A stretch of 64,000 bases of DNA from Catellatospora coxensis (lineage in GTDB: Bacteria > Actinomycetota > Actinomycetes > Mycobacteriales > Micromonosporaceae), in the NCBI RefSeq assembly GCF_016862635.1, contig NZ_BONI01000008.1, positions 62,001 to 126,000 of the forward strand, in the 5' to 3' direction. Position numbers and translations under genes: made by a program. This document shows, piece after piece, positions 34,305-43,204 of the stretch. Under the pieces are notes generated by a model. It was not told the DNA's origin. It was given only the letters and a program-made list of their open reading frames with translations, and did not search any database. The number at the start of each line of letters is the position of its first letter. The stretch's first letter is position 1.

Positions 34305-35636
34305 TCAGGCTTGTTGGCCGCGGCGGAAGCGGATGGCGGCGGCGTGGGCGGGGGCGGGGGAGGTGGGGGCCAGGGAGGTCAGGGTGACGGTGATGCGGGC
34401 GCCGCCCAGGTCGCCGTGGTCGACGGCCACGCTGCCGCCGGCCTGGCGGGCGAGCTGGCAGACGATGTCGAGGCCGAGGCCGGTGGAGCCGCCGCCGCTG
34501 ACGCCGCGCTGCAGGGCCGCGTCGGCGTCGGCGATGCCGGGGCCCGCGTCCTCGACCACCATCGCGTCGGGGGTGACGGTGACGCGGAACGCGGTGCCGT
34601 GCGGGGTGTGCCGGAAGATGTTGCCGATCAGGGCGTCGACCGCGCCGATCGCGTCGGAGCGCGGGACCGGCAGCCAGACCGGCTCGTCCGCGCCGACGAC
34701 CTCCCAGGGGCGGCCGTGGTCCTCGGCGAGCACGGCCCAGAACGCGAGGCGGTCGGCGACGACGTCGACCAGGTCGGTCTCCTCGGCGGCGCGCTCGGCG
34801 GCGGTGCGCCGGGCCCCGGCGATGATCGCGTCGATCTCGGCGTCGAGGGCTTCGACGGCCTGGCGCATGCGGTCGCTCTCCGGGCCGGGCGGCAGGGCGT
34901 CGGTGTCCAGGCGCAGCGCGGTCAGCGGGGTGCGCAGCCGGTGCGACAGGTCGGCGGCGCGTTCGCGTTCGGCGTCGATGACCGCGTTGAGCCGGTCGGC
35001 CATGGCGTTGAAGGCCTCGCCGACCTCGACCAGGTCGGGCGGGCCGGCCGGGTGCACGCGTACGGTCAGGTCGCCGGAGCCGACCGCGCGGGAGGCGCGG
35101 GCCAGCTGCCGGGTCGCGCCGACCACGCGCCAGCCGAGCCGGTCGGCCAGCGCCACCGACACCGCGACCAGCAGCGCCGCCAGCGCGCCCATGGACCACC
35201 ACGCGGTGGCCACACCCCGGGACAGGTCGGCCTCGGGCACGAACACCTCGACGACGGCATTGCGGCCGCCGTCGAGCGCGGCCGGCTGCAGGTACACCAG
35301 CCCGTCCGCGACCGGCGCGGTCATCGAGCCGCCCCGGTCGGCGGCGAGCTTGACGTCGGCCATCTCGGCCCGGCTCGCGCCCAGCGACACCCCGCTGGAC
35401 AGGTGCACGGCCAGGCGCTGGCGCGGGCCGTCGGCGGTGGCGGCCATGGCCCGGCTCAGCACCGCCGGGTCGCTGGACACGGCCAGCGCGGTGACCACCG
35501 CGGCGGCCTGCTGGCGGGCGTCGAGCAGCGCGCGGTCCTCGGCGATCTGCTTGGTGACCAGCGCCAGCGGTACGAGGAAGGCCAGCGCCACCATCGACGT
35601 GACGGCGAGCGCGCCGCGGGCCAGCATGGCCCTCAT
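34305..35636 (-). CDS. Sensor histidine kinase
   Basis: 443 residues. A first membrane helix (about 8-30), an extracytoplasmic sensor region (about 30-135), a second helix (SMGALAALLVAVSVALA), a HAMP domain, the H-box DLSHRLRTPLTALRLDTD with the phospho-accepting His, and a HATPase with N-box GNIFRHTP, G1 VEDAGPGIAD and G2 STGLGLDIV. It should phosphorylate the response regulator encoded immediately upstream, whose stop overlaps this ATG (ATGA). Signal unknown; the divergent secreted protein may belong to the same response. Confidence 0.92.
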   Translation of the reverse strand: MRAMLARGALAVTSMVALAFLVPLALVTKQIAEDRALLDARQQAAAVVTALAVSSDPAVLSRAMAATADGPRQRLAVHLSSGVSLGASRAEMADVKLAADRGGSMTAPVADGLVYLQPAALDGGRNAVVEVFVPEADLSRGVATAWWSMGALAALLVAVSVALADRLGWRVVGATRQLARASRAVGSGDLTVRVHPAGPPDLVEVGEAFNAMADRLNAVIDAERERAADLSHRLRTPLTALRLDTDALPPGPESDRMRQAVEALDAEIDAIIAGARRTAAERAAEETDLVDVVADRLAFWAVLAEDHGRPWEVVGADEPVWLPVPRSDAIGAVDALIGNIFRHTPHGTAFRVTVTPDAMVVEDAGPGIADADAALQRGVSGGGSTGLGLDIVCQLARQAGGSVAVDHGDLGGARITVTLTSLAPTSPAPAHAAAIRFRRGQQA

Positions 35637-36328
35637 GACGGCGGCACCAGCATGACCCCGACGCCGCGGATGGTACGCAGCATGCGCGGCTGGGCCGCGG
35701 TCTCGCCGAGCTTGCGCCGCAGCCAGGACAGGTGCACGTCCAGGGTCTGGTCGGCGCCGACGAAGGGCTGCTGCCACACCTCCGTGAACAGCTCGCGGCG
35801 GGTCACCACCCGGCCCACCCGGGCCGCGAGGTATGCCAGCACGTCGTACTCCTTGCGGGTCAGGGTGAGCGGGGAGCCGTCCAGAGTCACCAGGCGGGTG
35901 CTCTCGTCCATGCGCAGCGGCCCGATCTCGACCACGGTGTCGGAGGACTCGGTGCGCGGCTGGGTCCGGCGCAGCACCGCGGCCACCCGGGCGGTCACGT
36001 GCGCGGCGGAGAACGGTTTGGTCATGTAGTCGTCGGCGCCGGAATTGAGCAGCCGGATCGCGTCGTGCTCGCCGCGGCGGGCGGTGGCCACGATGACCGG
36101 CACGTCACTGACCGCCCGCATCATGCGCAGGGCGTCGGCTCCGTCCAGATCGGGCAGTCCCAGGTCGAGGATGACCAGGTCGGGTCGCTCGCTGCGTTCG
36201 CTGGTGAGTGACTTCAGGCCTTGCAACGCGGTGCCTACCGTCTGCACGGCGTATCCGGCGACGGTCAGGGCGTTGCCGAGCGCGTCGCGAATGGCGGGGT
36301 CGTCCTCCACGACGAGTACGAGGGGCAT
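35633..36328 (-). CDS. OmpR/PhoB-family response regulator
   Basis: 231 residues. Receiver domain with the acidic pair in VVEDDPAIRDAL, phospho-acceptor Asp in VILDLGLPD, and the conserved Lys in YMTKPFSA; winged-helix DNA-binding domain from about residue 135 (LTLTRKEYDVLAYLAARVG, LRTIRGVGVML). The segment SLTSERSERPDL is about three residues longer than usual before the phospho-acceptor strand, and its DNA resembles the start of the 71-bp module; this could be coincidence. It is the first gene of the pair and is coupled to the kinase by ATGA. Confidence 0.92.
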   Translation of the reverse strand: MPLVLVVEDDPAIRDALGNALTVAGYAVQTVGTALQGLKSLTSERSERPDLVILDLGLPDLDGADALRMMRAVSDVPVIVATARRGEHDAIRLLNSGADDYMTKPFSAAHVTARVAAVLRRTQPRTESSDTVVEIGPLRMDESTRLVTLDGSPLTLTRKEYDVLAYLAARVGRVVTRRELFTEVWQQPFVGADQTLDVHLSWLRRKLGETAAQPRMLRTIRGVGVMLVPPS

Positions 36329-36352
36329 GGCTGGCACCGTAGCGGAAGCTGT

Positions 36353-36358
36353 TAGATA
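36353..36358. promoter_or_regulatory. Possible shared -10 element between response regulator and divergent gene
   Basis: Only 35 bp separate the divergent starts at 36328 (-) and 36364 (+). TAGATA reads as a -10-like element on the plus strand, 5 bp before the ATG at 36364, which would give a leaderless transcript; its complement TATCTA is -10-like on the other strand. No clear -35 is seen. Confidence 0.3.
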
Positions 36359-36363
36359 GCGGG

Positions 36364-36960
36364 ATGGGTTCGGGGTGGCCGTTTCGCGTGAGGTCGGTGG
36401 CGTACGTCGGCGGCTGGGCCGCGGTGACCGCCGCGTCGGCCGCCGTGGTGTGGGTGGGGCTGGGCCCCGTGCTGGCCACCGCGGTGCCCGAGCCGGTGCC
36501 GCTACGCCTGGAAGCGCTGCCCCCGCAGCTGCCCGAGCCGCTGGCCACGCCGTCGCGACCGGTGCCCACGGTGACGCTGCCCCCGGTGCCGTCGCCGTCC
36601 CCGCCGCCCCCGGCGACCCTGGTCTCGCCCAGCCCGGCGCGCACCTCGCCGACGGCCAAGCCGCCGGCGCTGCCGTCACCGGCCATGACGGTCGACGGCT
36701 GGCAGGTGTTCACCGAATCCGACGGCTCCCGGTCGTACCTGCGCAGCTTCCCGACCGCGGGCGGCACCGCGGTGATCCGGATGGCGAACGAGCGGGTCTA
36801 CCTGGTGTCGGCCACGCCGCGCGGCGACTACCAGGTGGCCACCTCGCAGCCGGACCCGGAACGGGTGGTGGTGCAGTTCCACCGCGCCTCCGACCAGATC
36901 ATCGTCGACGCGATCTGGTGGGAGGGGCGGCCCTACTCGGAGGTGTCCACCGTCGGCTGA
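36364..36960 (+). CDS. Proline-rich single-pass membrane or secreted protein of unknown function
   Basis: 198 residues. An N-terminal hydrophobic segment (SVAYVGGWAAVTAASAAVVW, about 11-30) is followed by a Pro/Ser/Ala-rich linker (about 40-105) and a small folded domain of about 90 residues (DGWQVFTESDGSRSYLRSFP to the end). I do not recognise the domain. The linker looks like a wall-spanning spacer, so the domain probably sits outside the membrane. It is divergent from the two-component system with 35 bp between starts and may be its target. A hairpin follows. Confidence 0.7.
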   Translation: MGSGWPFRVRSVAYVGGWAAVTAASAAVVWVGLGPVLATAVPEPVPLRLEALPPQLPEPLATPSRPVPTVTLPPVPSPSPPPPATLVSPSPARTSPTAKPPALPSPAMTVDGWQVFTESDGSRSYLRSFPTAGGTAVIRMANERVYLVSATPRGDYQVATSQPDPERVVVQFHRASDQIIVDAIWWEGRPYSEVSTVG

Positions 36961-36987
36961 CGGCGGGCGCACGCGGCGGCCACGGCG

Positions 36988-37012
36988 GCGTGCCGCGTGA
37001 GAGGCGGCACGC
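36988..37012 (+). terminator. Hairpin after the proline-rich protein gene
   Basis: GCGTGCCGC (36988-36996) pairs exactly with GCGGCACGC (37004-37012) around 7 nt, 27 bp after the stop. The remaining 200 bp up to aspS show no other clear element. Confidence 0.6.
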
Positions 37013-37217
37013 AGGACGGGCGGCGCGGACGTCATGTGAACGAGCCTCGGATCCGGCGGGCCGGGGACAAAGCTCGCTAAGCCCTTCTTGGGCCGTGTTT
37101 GAGGCGGATTTCAGGTAGGCCGCGCTCGCGGCGGGGCGAACCCGGGCACATGCGAGAATGACCTCTGGCGCCGCCCGTACTCATGGCGGCGTGTTTCCGC
37201 AGTCCGAGGAGAGCATC

Positions 37218-39011
37218 GTGATCCGTACCCACACCGCTGGCAGTCTGCGTGCCGAGCACGCCGGCCAGAGCGTCACCCTCGCCGGCTGGGTGGCCCGGCG
37301 ACGTGATCACGGCGGAGTGACCTTCATCGACCTGCGCGACGCCTCGGGCATCGTGCAGATCGTGTTCCGTGACGAGGCCCAGGCGCACGCGCTGCGCAAC
37401 GAGTACTGCGTCAAGGTCACCGGCACCGTGGGGCAGCGGCCCGAGGGCAACGAGAACCCCGAGCTGCCGACCGGCGCGATCGAGGTCACCGTCACCGACC
37501 TGACCGTGCTGTCGGAGGCCGCGCCGCTGCCGTTCCCGATCGACGAGCACGTCACCGTCGGCGAGGAGGCGCGCCTGCGCCACCGCTACCTGGACCTGCG
37601 CCGCGCCAACCAGGCCAAGGCGATCCGGCTGCGCTCGCGGGCCAACGCCATCGCCCGCGAGGTGCTCGGCGCACGTGACTTCCTGGAGATCGAGACGCCG
37701 ACCCTGACCCGGTCCACGCCCGAGGGCGCGCGTGACTTCCTGGTCCCGGTCCGGCTGCAGCCCGGCGCGTGGTACGCGCTGCCGCAGTCGCCGCAGCTGT
37801 TCAAGCAGCTGCTGATGGTGGCCGGCATGGAGCGCTACTACCAGATCGCGCGCTGCTACCGCGACGAGGACTTCCGCGCCGACCGGCAGCCCGAGTTCAC
37901 CCAGCTCGACATCGAGATGTCGTTCGTGACCCAGGACGACGTCATCGAGCTCGGCGAGGAGATCGTCGGCTCGCTGTGGCGCGAGCTGGCCAACCACGAG
38001 ATCCCGACGCCGATCCCGCGCATCACGTATCACGACGCGATGAACCGCTACGGCTCCGACAAGCCCGACCTGCGCTACCAGGTCGAGCTGACCGAGCTGA
38101 CGAAGTACTTCGAGGGCACCGAGTTCCGGGTGTTCCAGGCCGAGTACGTCGGCGCGGTCGTCATGCCCGGCGGCGCGGCGCAGACCCGCAAGGAGCTCGA
38201 CGGCTGGCAGGACTGGGCCAAGGCGCGCGGTGCCCGCGGCCTGGCCTACGTGGTGCTCGACGCGGAGACCGGCGAGGCCCGCGGCCCCGTCGCCAAGAAC
38301 CTGTCCGAGGCGCACCTGGCCGGCCTGGCCGACGCCGTCGGCGCGAAGCCCGGCGACGCCGTGTTCTTCGCCGCCGGCACCCGCCGCCACGCGCAGGAGC
38401 TGCTCGGCGCGGCCCGCATCGAGATCGCCAAGCGGGCCAACCTGATCGACGAGTCGGCGTGGGCGTTCTGCTGGGTCGTCGACGCGCCGATGTTCGAGCC
38501 GGTCGACATCCCCGGCGAGGGTATCGTCGAGGGCGCGTGGACCGCGGTGCACCACCCGTTCACCTCGCCCAACGAGGACTGGATCGACAACTTCGAGTCG
38601 GCCCCCGACAAGGCGCTGGCGTACGCGTACGACATCGTCTGCAACGGCAACGAGATCGGCGGCGGCTCGATCCGTATCCACCGCGGCGACGTGCAGAAGC
38701 GCGTGTTCACCCTGCTCGGCATCACCGACGAGGAGGCCAAGGACAAGTTCGGCTTCCTGCTCGACGCGTTCGCGTACGGCCCGCCGCCGCACGGCGGCAT
38801 CGCGCTGGGCTGGGACCGGGTCTGCATGCTGCTGGCCGGCGTGGACTCGATCCGCGACGTCATCGCGTTCCCGAAGTCGGGCGGCGGCTTCGACCCGCTG
38901 ACCGGCGCGCCCACCCCGATCACGGCGCAGCAGCGCCTGGAGGCCGGCGTGGACGCCAAGCCGAAGGCTCCCGGTGAGGACGCAGCCAAGGCCAAGGCCG
39001 CAGCGAAGTAA
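37218..39011 (+). CDS. aspS: Aspartyl-tRNA synthetase
   Basis: 597 residues, bacterial-type class II AspRS. N-terminal OB-fold anticodon domain ([20 protein letters not shown]), motif 1 near [20 protein letters not shown], motif 2 [20 protein letters not shown], the bacterial GAD insertion (about residues 290-410) and motif 3 [16 protein letters not shown] 37218 follows GAGGAGAG 8-9 bp upstream; an upstream frame extension lacks conservation. Whether it charges only tRNA-Asp or also tRNA-Asn cannot be read here. The next gene's ATG overlaps the stop (TAATG). Confidence 0.95.
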   Translation: MIRTHTAGSLRAEHAGQSVTLAGWVARRRDHGGVTFIDLRDASGIVQIVFRDEAQAHALRNEYCVKVTGTVGQRPEGNENPELPTGAIEVTVTDLTVLSEAAPLPFPIDEHVTVGEEARLRHRYLDLRRANQAKAIRLRSRANAIAREVLGARDFLEIETPTLTRSTPEGARDFLVPVRLQPGAWYALPQSPQLFKQLLMVAGMERYYQIARCYRDEDFRADRQPEFTQLDIEMSFVTQDDVIELGEEIVGSLWRELANHEIPTPIPRITYHDAMNRYGSDKPDLRYQVELTELTKYFEGTEFRVFQAEYVGAVVMPGGAAQTRKELDGWQDWAKARGARGLAYVVLDAETGEARGPVAKNLSEAHLAGLADAVGAKPGDAVFFAAGTRRHAQELLGAARIEIAKRANLIDESAWAFCWVVDAPMFEPVDIPGEGIVEGAWTAVHHPFTSPNEDWIDNFESAPDKALAYAYDIVCNGNEIGGGSIRIHRGDVQKRVFTLLGITDEEAKDKFGFLLDAFAYGPPPHGGIALGWDRVCMLLAGVDSIRDVIAFPKSGGGFDPLTGAPTPITAQQRLEAGVDAKPKAPGEDAAKAKAAAK

Positions 39012-39850
39012 TGCGGATCCTGGTCACCGGAGGCTCGGGATACACCGGTGGCCGACTGGTCGCCCTCGCCCGCGCGGCGGGGCACGACGTGACCGGTACC
39101 TGCTCCGGCCGCTCTTGGCGGCCGGACCAGGTCACGGTCTCCACCCGTGTGGAGGGGCTGGTGCCGCTCGACGTCCGGGACCGGTCGGCCGTCGACCTGC
39201 TGCTCGACGAGCTGCGGCCGGACGCCGTGGTGCACACCAGCTACATCCAGTCGGACTGGGCGGTCACCGCGCTGGGCGCGGCCCATGTCGCGGCCGCGGC
39301 GGCGCGTACCGGCGCGCGGCTGGTGCAGGTGTCCTCGGACGCGATCTTCAAGGGCCGCCCGGCCCCGTATACCGAGGCCGACCTGCCGGAGCCGGTGTAC
39401 CCGTACGGAGCCGCCAAGGCGGCGGCGGAGACCGCGGTGCTCGCCGTGCACCCCGACGCCGCCGTCGCGCGCACCTCGCTGATCATCGGCGACGACGGCT
39501 CGAAGCAGCACCAGCTCGCCCTCGACATGGCGGCCGGGCGGGTGGACGGGGTGCTGTTCACCGACCACATCCGCTGCCCGGTCGCGGTCGACGACCTCGC
39601 CGCGGCGCTGCTGGAGCTGGCCGAGGGCGACTTCCGCGGCATCCTCAACGTGGCCGGCCCCGAGGCGATCAGCCGCCACGAGCTGGGTGTGCGCATCGCC
39701 GCCAAGCACGGCATCCCCGCCGAGCGGGTGCCCGGGGGCTCCGCCCTCGAACGCGGCTTCGTCTCCCCGGCCGAGGTCCGCCTCGACACCACCCTGGCCC
39801 GCTCCGTCCTCCACACCCGCCTGCGCGGCGTCACCGAGATCCTGGCCTGA
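39011..39850 (+). CDS. NAD(P)-dependent sugar reductase/epimerase (RmlD-like extended SDR)
   Basis: 279 residues. N-terminal Rossmann motif TGGSGYTGG, the catalytic region VQVSSDAIFKG and YPYGAAKA (Tyr-x-x-x-Lys), and an overall pattern like dTDP-4-dehydrorhamnose reductases (DVRDRSAVDLLLDELRPDAVVHT). The substrate is probably a nucleotide sugar or related carbonyl, unproven. Its start overlaps the aspS stop, so it is translated from the same message. Two hairpins follow in the downstream gap. Confidence 0.85.
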   Translation: MRILVTGGSGYTGGRLVALARAAGHDVTGTCSGRSWRPDQVTVSTRVEGLVPLDVRDRSAVDLLLDELRPDAVVHTSYIQSDWAVTALGAAHVAAAAARTGARLVQVSSDAIFKGRPAPYTEADLPEPVYPYGAAKAAAETAVLAVHPDAAVARTSLIIGDDGSKQHQLALDMAAGRVDGVLFTDHIRCPVAVDDLAAALLELAEGDFRGILNVAGPEAISRHELGVRIAAKHGIPAERVPGGSALERGFVSPAEVRLDTTLARSVLHTRLRGVTEILA

Positions 39851-39948
39851 CAGTGCGGATGTAGGCGCCGCAGGCAGCGGCGGAAGTCGCGGCTGCGGCA
39901 GGTGCGGCTTGCCGGCATCAGCCGTGTCCGGCTCAAGGCGCGGCTGCC

Positions 39949-39978
39949 GGCCTGACCGTCTTGGTGGACGGTCAGGCC
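39949..39978 (+). terminator. Terminator after the RmlD-like gene
   Basis: GGCCTGACCGTC (39949-39960) pairs exactly with GACGGTCAGGCC (39967-39978), loop TTGGTG. The 12-bp perfect stem lies about 100 bp after the stop. Confidence 0.65.
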
Positions 39979-40009
39979 CGGGGCATCAGCGAACATACGA
40001 GTCCGCGCG

Positions 40010-40051
40010 CTTACATCTTTTTTGGTGTGAGCACATCAAAAATGATGTAAG
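40010..40051. repeat. AT-rich hairpin in the gap
   Basis: CTTACATC (40010-40017) and GATGTAAG (40044-40051) form the outer stem; TTTTTG and CAAAAA extend it inward with two mismatches. Its low GC content stands out sharply from the surroundings. Possibly a foreign palindrome or a strong terminator. Confidence 0.55.
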
Positions 40052-40160
40052 CCGCGCCCGGGACACCTTCGCCGACTGCTCGGTGGAGACGACGTCGGCC
40101 CATCGCATCGAAAGCGGGCGGGGGATCGTGTGGGTCATGGGGCGCGGGTAAGGTGCGCTG

Positions 40161-40880
40161 ATGCCGTTCTCCCTCGGTGACATCCTCGGCGCGCAGGTGC
40201 AGCCCCCGTTCGGCGTCGTGGCCGGTGCGGCGCTCATCGCGCTGGCGCTGGTGGTCGTCAACACGACCTGGCGGGTCGTGCGCAACGCCATCACCATCGC
40301 GCACGAGGGCGGGCACGCGGCCGCCGCGGTGCTGACCGGGCGGCGGCTGCGCGGCATCCGGCTGCACTCGGACACGTCCGGGCTGACCATCATGAAGGGC
40401 AAGCCGACCGGGATCGGCATGGCCGTGACCCTGCTCGCCGGGTACGCGACCCCGTCGATTCTCGGCATCGCGGGCGCGGCCCTGCTCGACCGGGGGCACA
40501 TCCGGCTGCTGCTGTGGATCACGATCGTGCTGCTGCTGCCGATCCTCGTCATGATCCGCAACTTCTACGGGCTGCTGCTGATCCTGGCCACCGGCGCGGC
40601 CGTGTTCGCCGTCTCCTGGTACGCCACCGCGCCGTGGCAGGCGCTGTTCGCGTACACGGGAGTGTGGTTCCTGCTCATCGGCGGGGTGCGGCCGGTGGTG
40701 GAGGTGCAGCTGCACCGGCGGCGGGGCAGCGGCATGCGCTCCGATCCTGACCAGCTCGCGGGGATCACCCGGCTGCCGGGCGGGTTCTGGGTGTTCGTGT
40801 TCCTGCTCTGGACCGTCGGCTCCGTGCTGGCGGGGGCCTACCTGCTCGACCTGCTGCCGGACACCGCCCTGCCCCGCTGA
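40161..40880 (+). CDS. M50B-like membrane metallopeptidase family protein
   Basis: 239 residues with about six hydrophobic segments. The zinc motif HEGGH at residues 48-52 (IAHEGGHAAAAVLTGRRL) follows the first membrane helix, as in the M50B-like family of actinobacteria. The expected second metal-ligand motif is not obvious, so peptidase activity is uncertain. It is an integral membrane protein whose substrate is unknown. ATG 40161 is at the start of the first hydrophilic stretch with GGTAAGG about 7 bp upstream. It is convergent with the GNAT gene. Confidence 0.78.
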   Translation: MPFSLGDILGAQVQPPFGVVAGAALIALALVVVNTTWRVVRNAITIAHEGGHAAAAVLTGRRLRGIRLHSDTSGLTIMKGKPTGIGMAVTLLAGYATPSILGIAGAALLDRGHIRLLLWITIVLLLPILVMIRNFYGLLLILATGAAVFAVSWYATAPWQALFAYTGVWFLLIGGVRPVVEVQLHRRRGSGMRSDPDQLAGITRLPGGFWVFVFLLWTVGSVLAGAYLLDLLPDTALPR

Positions 40881-40914
40881 CCCTGCGTTGCGGCGCGACG
40901 CACGCTGTTCCTGA

Positions 40915-40978
40915 TCGACGTTGGCCTATCACATCGAGTTTGATCACGAGAAAACTCGATGTGATAGGCCAACGTCTA
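40915..40978. repeat. Family B palindrome, copy 2
   Basis: 27-bp arms (40915-40941 and 40952-40978, one mismatch) around 10 nt. The core GGCCTATCACATCGA differs from copy 1 (34091) by one base that is changed to its complement in both arms. It lies between convergent genes ending at 40880 and 40995. Confidence 0.82.
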
Positions 40979-40994
40979 TGCGGGGCGCGGGGTG

Positions 40995-41729
40995 TCAGGA
41001 CAGGCGTAGCGAGGTGCGGAGGATCGACTCGGTGTAGCCGAGGCGGCGGTAGAGGGCCAGGGCGCGGGTGTTGTCGGACATGACGCCCAGCGAGCTGATG
41101 CCGAACTCGGCGATCAGGCGTCGGGTCAGCGCGGTGGTCAGGGCCGCCCCGTGGCCGCGGCCCTGCGCGGCTCCCGCCACGGCGATGCCGGCCAGGAAAC
41201 CGACGCCGTTCGGGCTGCGGTCGCCCGCGACGGCCACCACCCGGCCCGCCTCGCGGATGCCGTACCACCGCCGGATGCGCGGGTCGCCGGGGCGGCTGGT
41301 GCTGTGCGGCAGCGCGTCGTCGAGCACCGCGCCGATGCCGTCGTGATCGGTTTCGTCCAGGGCGACCACCGCGGCCTCGCCCGGGTGCGGGGCGGGTGCG
41401 GCGGTGGTCCACAGGAAGTCCCAGTCGTCGTGCACGTCGGCGGGCAGCGCGGCAGCCGTCTCGGCGCGGGTGAGCCGGGGCAGGTGCAGCCAGGCCCCCG
41501 CGGCCAGCGCGCCGTCGGCCGCGAGCCGGGCGAACAGCGCGGCGACCGGGGCCGCGTCGCCGAGCGAGGCCGCCACCGGTCCCCACGGGCCGAGCGAGGT
41601 CCACGCCAGCGCGCCGTCCAGCTGGTATCCCCGCACGTCGTCGCCGCCCGCGGTCAGCCGGGCGTAGGGATGGTCGCCGACCTTCGCGAGCAGGTCGGCA
41701 CGGCCGAGGAAGTCAGGGGTGAGAGCCAC
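40995..41729 (-). CDS. GNAT-family N-acetyltransferase
   Basis: 244 residues. A C-terminal GNAT domain (about 115-240) has the acetyl-CoA loop [14 protein letters not shown] (Q/R-x-x-G-x-G/A form) and the late [16 protein letters not shown] motif. The N-terminal half (about 1-110) is a separate region typical of two-part acetyltransferases of this size and may be a degenerate second GNAT fold. Substrate unknown. The ATG at 41729 is 74 bp from the divergent rarA start. Confidence 0.87.
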   Translation of the reverse strand: MALTPDFLGRADLLAKVGDHPYARLTAGGDDVRGYQLDGALAWTSLGPWGPVAASLGDAAPVAALFARLAADGALAAGAWLHLPRLTRAETAAALPADVHDDWDFLWTTAAPAPHPGEAAVVALDETDHDGIGAVLDDALPHSTSRPGDPRIRRWYGIREAGRVVAVAGDRSPNGVGFLAGIAVAGAAQGRGHGAALTTALTRRLIAEFGISSLGVMSDNTRALALYRRLGYTESILRTSLRLS

Positions 41730-41803
41730 GGCGTCACCTTACCGGCCGGGTGGGGGAAGATCGGCCGAGGCGGCCCGGGGCGGTGCCGGGTATCGTCTGC
41801 GTG

Positions 41804-43204
41804 ATGCAGACCGACGGCCTCTTCTCCCTGGAGCCCTCGCCGGCTGATCGACCGATCAGCTCGCCGGGGTTCGAGGCGCCGTCCGTGGACGCCCCGCTGG
41901 CCGTCCGGCTGCGCCCGTCCGGCCTCGACGAACTGGTCGGCCAGGATCACCTGCTGGCACCGGGCGCGCCGCTGCGCCGCCTGGTCGCGGGCGGCGCGCC
42001 GATGTCGGTGATCCTGTGGGGCCCGCCCGGCTGCGGCAAGACCACCATCGCGCACCTCGTCGCCGAAGCCGACGACCGGCACTTCGTCGCGATGTCCGCG
42101 CTGACCGCCGGGGTCAAGGAGGTGCGCGAGGTCATCGACGTCGCGCGCCGGCGGCGCCGGGCTGGCGGCGCGCCGACCGTGCTGTTCATCGACGAGGTGC
42201 ACCGGTTCACCAAGACCCAGCAGGACTCGCTGCTGGCCGCGGTCGAGGACCGCACGGTGACGCTGCTCGCGGCGACCACGGAGAACCCGTACTTCTCGAT
42301 CATCTCGCCGCTGCTGTCGCGGTGCGTGCTGCTGACCCTCAAGCCGCTGGACGACGAGGCGGTGCGCGGTCTGGTGCACCGCGCCGTGGCCGACCCGCGC
42401 GGCCTGGGCGGCACGGTCACCCTCCACCCCGAGGCGGAGGACCACCTGGTCCGGCTGGCCGGCGGCGACGTACGCAAGGCGCTCACCGCGCTGGAGGCCG
42501 CGGCCGGCTCCGCGCTGGCGATCCACGACGGGGACGGCGTGCCCGAGATCGACGTGGCCACCGCCGAGCGCGCGGTCGACGTGGCCGCGCTGCGCTACGA
42601 CCGCGCCGGCGACGCCCACTACGACGTGATCAGCGCGTTCATCAAGAGCATGCGCGGTTCGGACGTGGACGCCGCGATCCACTACCTGGCCCGGATGCTG
42701 ACCGCGGGGGAGGACCCGCGCTTCATCGCCCGCCGCCTGATCATCTTCGCCAGCGAGGACGTCGGCCTGGCCGACCCGACGGCGCTGACCGCGGCGGTGA
42801 ACGCCTCGTACGCGGTGCAGCACGTCGGCCTGCCCGAGGCGCAGCTCAACCTGGCCCAGGCGGTGGCTCACCTGGCCACCGCGCCCAAGTCCAACGCGGT
42901 CACCACCGCCATCTCGGCGGCGCTCGCCGACGTGCGGGCGGGCAAGGCCGGCGCGGTCCCGTCGCACCTGCGCGACGCCCACTACTCGGGTGCGCGAGGG
43001 CTGGGCCACGGCATCGGCTACCGCTACCCGCACGACGATTCCCGAGGTGTGGTGGGTCAGCAGTACCCACCCGACGATCTGGTGGGAGTGGACTACTACC
43101 GTCCCACCGGACACGGTGGCGAACGGCACATCGCCGAACGCCTGCCGAAGTTGCGCGCGGTCGTTCGGGGGACGACCAAATCCGAGCGAAGCGAGGAGAA
43201 CTGA
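41804..43204 (+). CDS. rarA: Replication-associated recombination protein RarA (MgsA, AAA+ ATPase)
   Basis: 466 residues. AAA+ module with VGQDHLL, Walker [10 protein letters not shown], Walker [17 protein letters not shown] and sensor 1 [10 protein letters not shown], then the tetramerisation region with [20 protein letters not shown] and the C-terminal [13 protein letters not shown] signature. It acts at stalled replication forks. After the conserved RAVVRG the protein ends [10 protein letters not shown], which matches the end of the 71-bp module, so the tail seems to be a fused module remnant that also supplies the ribosome binding site of the next gene (TGATG overlap). GTG 41801 is an alternative start. 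Confidence 0.94.
   Translation: MQTDGLFSLEPSPADRPISSPGFEAPSVDAPLAVRLRPSGLDELVGQDHLLAPGAPLRRLVAGGAPMSVILWGPPGCGKTTIAHLVAEADDRHFVAMSALTAGVKEVREVIDVARRRRRAGGAPTVLFIDEVHRFTKTQQDSLLAAVEDRTVTLLAATTENPYFSIISPLLSRCVLLTLKPLDDEAVRGLVHRAVADPRGLGGTVTLHPEAEDHLVRLAGGDVRKALTALEAAAGSALAIHDGDGVPEIDVATAERAVDVAALRYDRAGDAHYDVISAFIKSMRGSDVDAAIHYLARMLTAGEDPRFIARRLIIFASEDVGLADPTALTAAVNASYAVQHVGLPEAQLNLAQAVAHLATAPKSNAVTTAISAALADVRAGKAGAVPSHLRDAHYSGARGLGHGIGYRYPHDDSRGVVGQQYPPDDLVGVDYYRPTGHGGERHIAERLPKLRAVVRGTTKSERSEEN
43176..43204. repeat. Partial coupling module at the rarA 3' end
   Basis: The stretch encoding KSERSEEN (gagcgaagcgaggagaa) matches the right end of the 71-bp module at 10337-10356 and 18983-19000. It lies directly before a stop/start overlap, as in the full copies, but is read in the frame of rarA rather than as a separate ORF. 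Confidence 0.6.

Larger units (their letters stand above)
39851..40160. other. 310-bp gap with two hairpins
   Basis: No convincing gene lies here. The gap holds a GC-rich hairpin (39949-39978), an AT-rich hairpin (40010-40051) and probably the promoter of the downstream M50-like gene. The ORFs crossing it lack ribosome binding sites and recognisable features. Confidence 0.6.

Noticed and set aside
37013-37217. T-box or other leader upstream of aspS
   Set aside because: No T-box core sequence or specifier stem-loop could be seen.
41750-41803. Upstream extension of RarA
   Set aside because: The added residues are not conserved and the ATG at 41804 gives the expected N-terminus.
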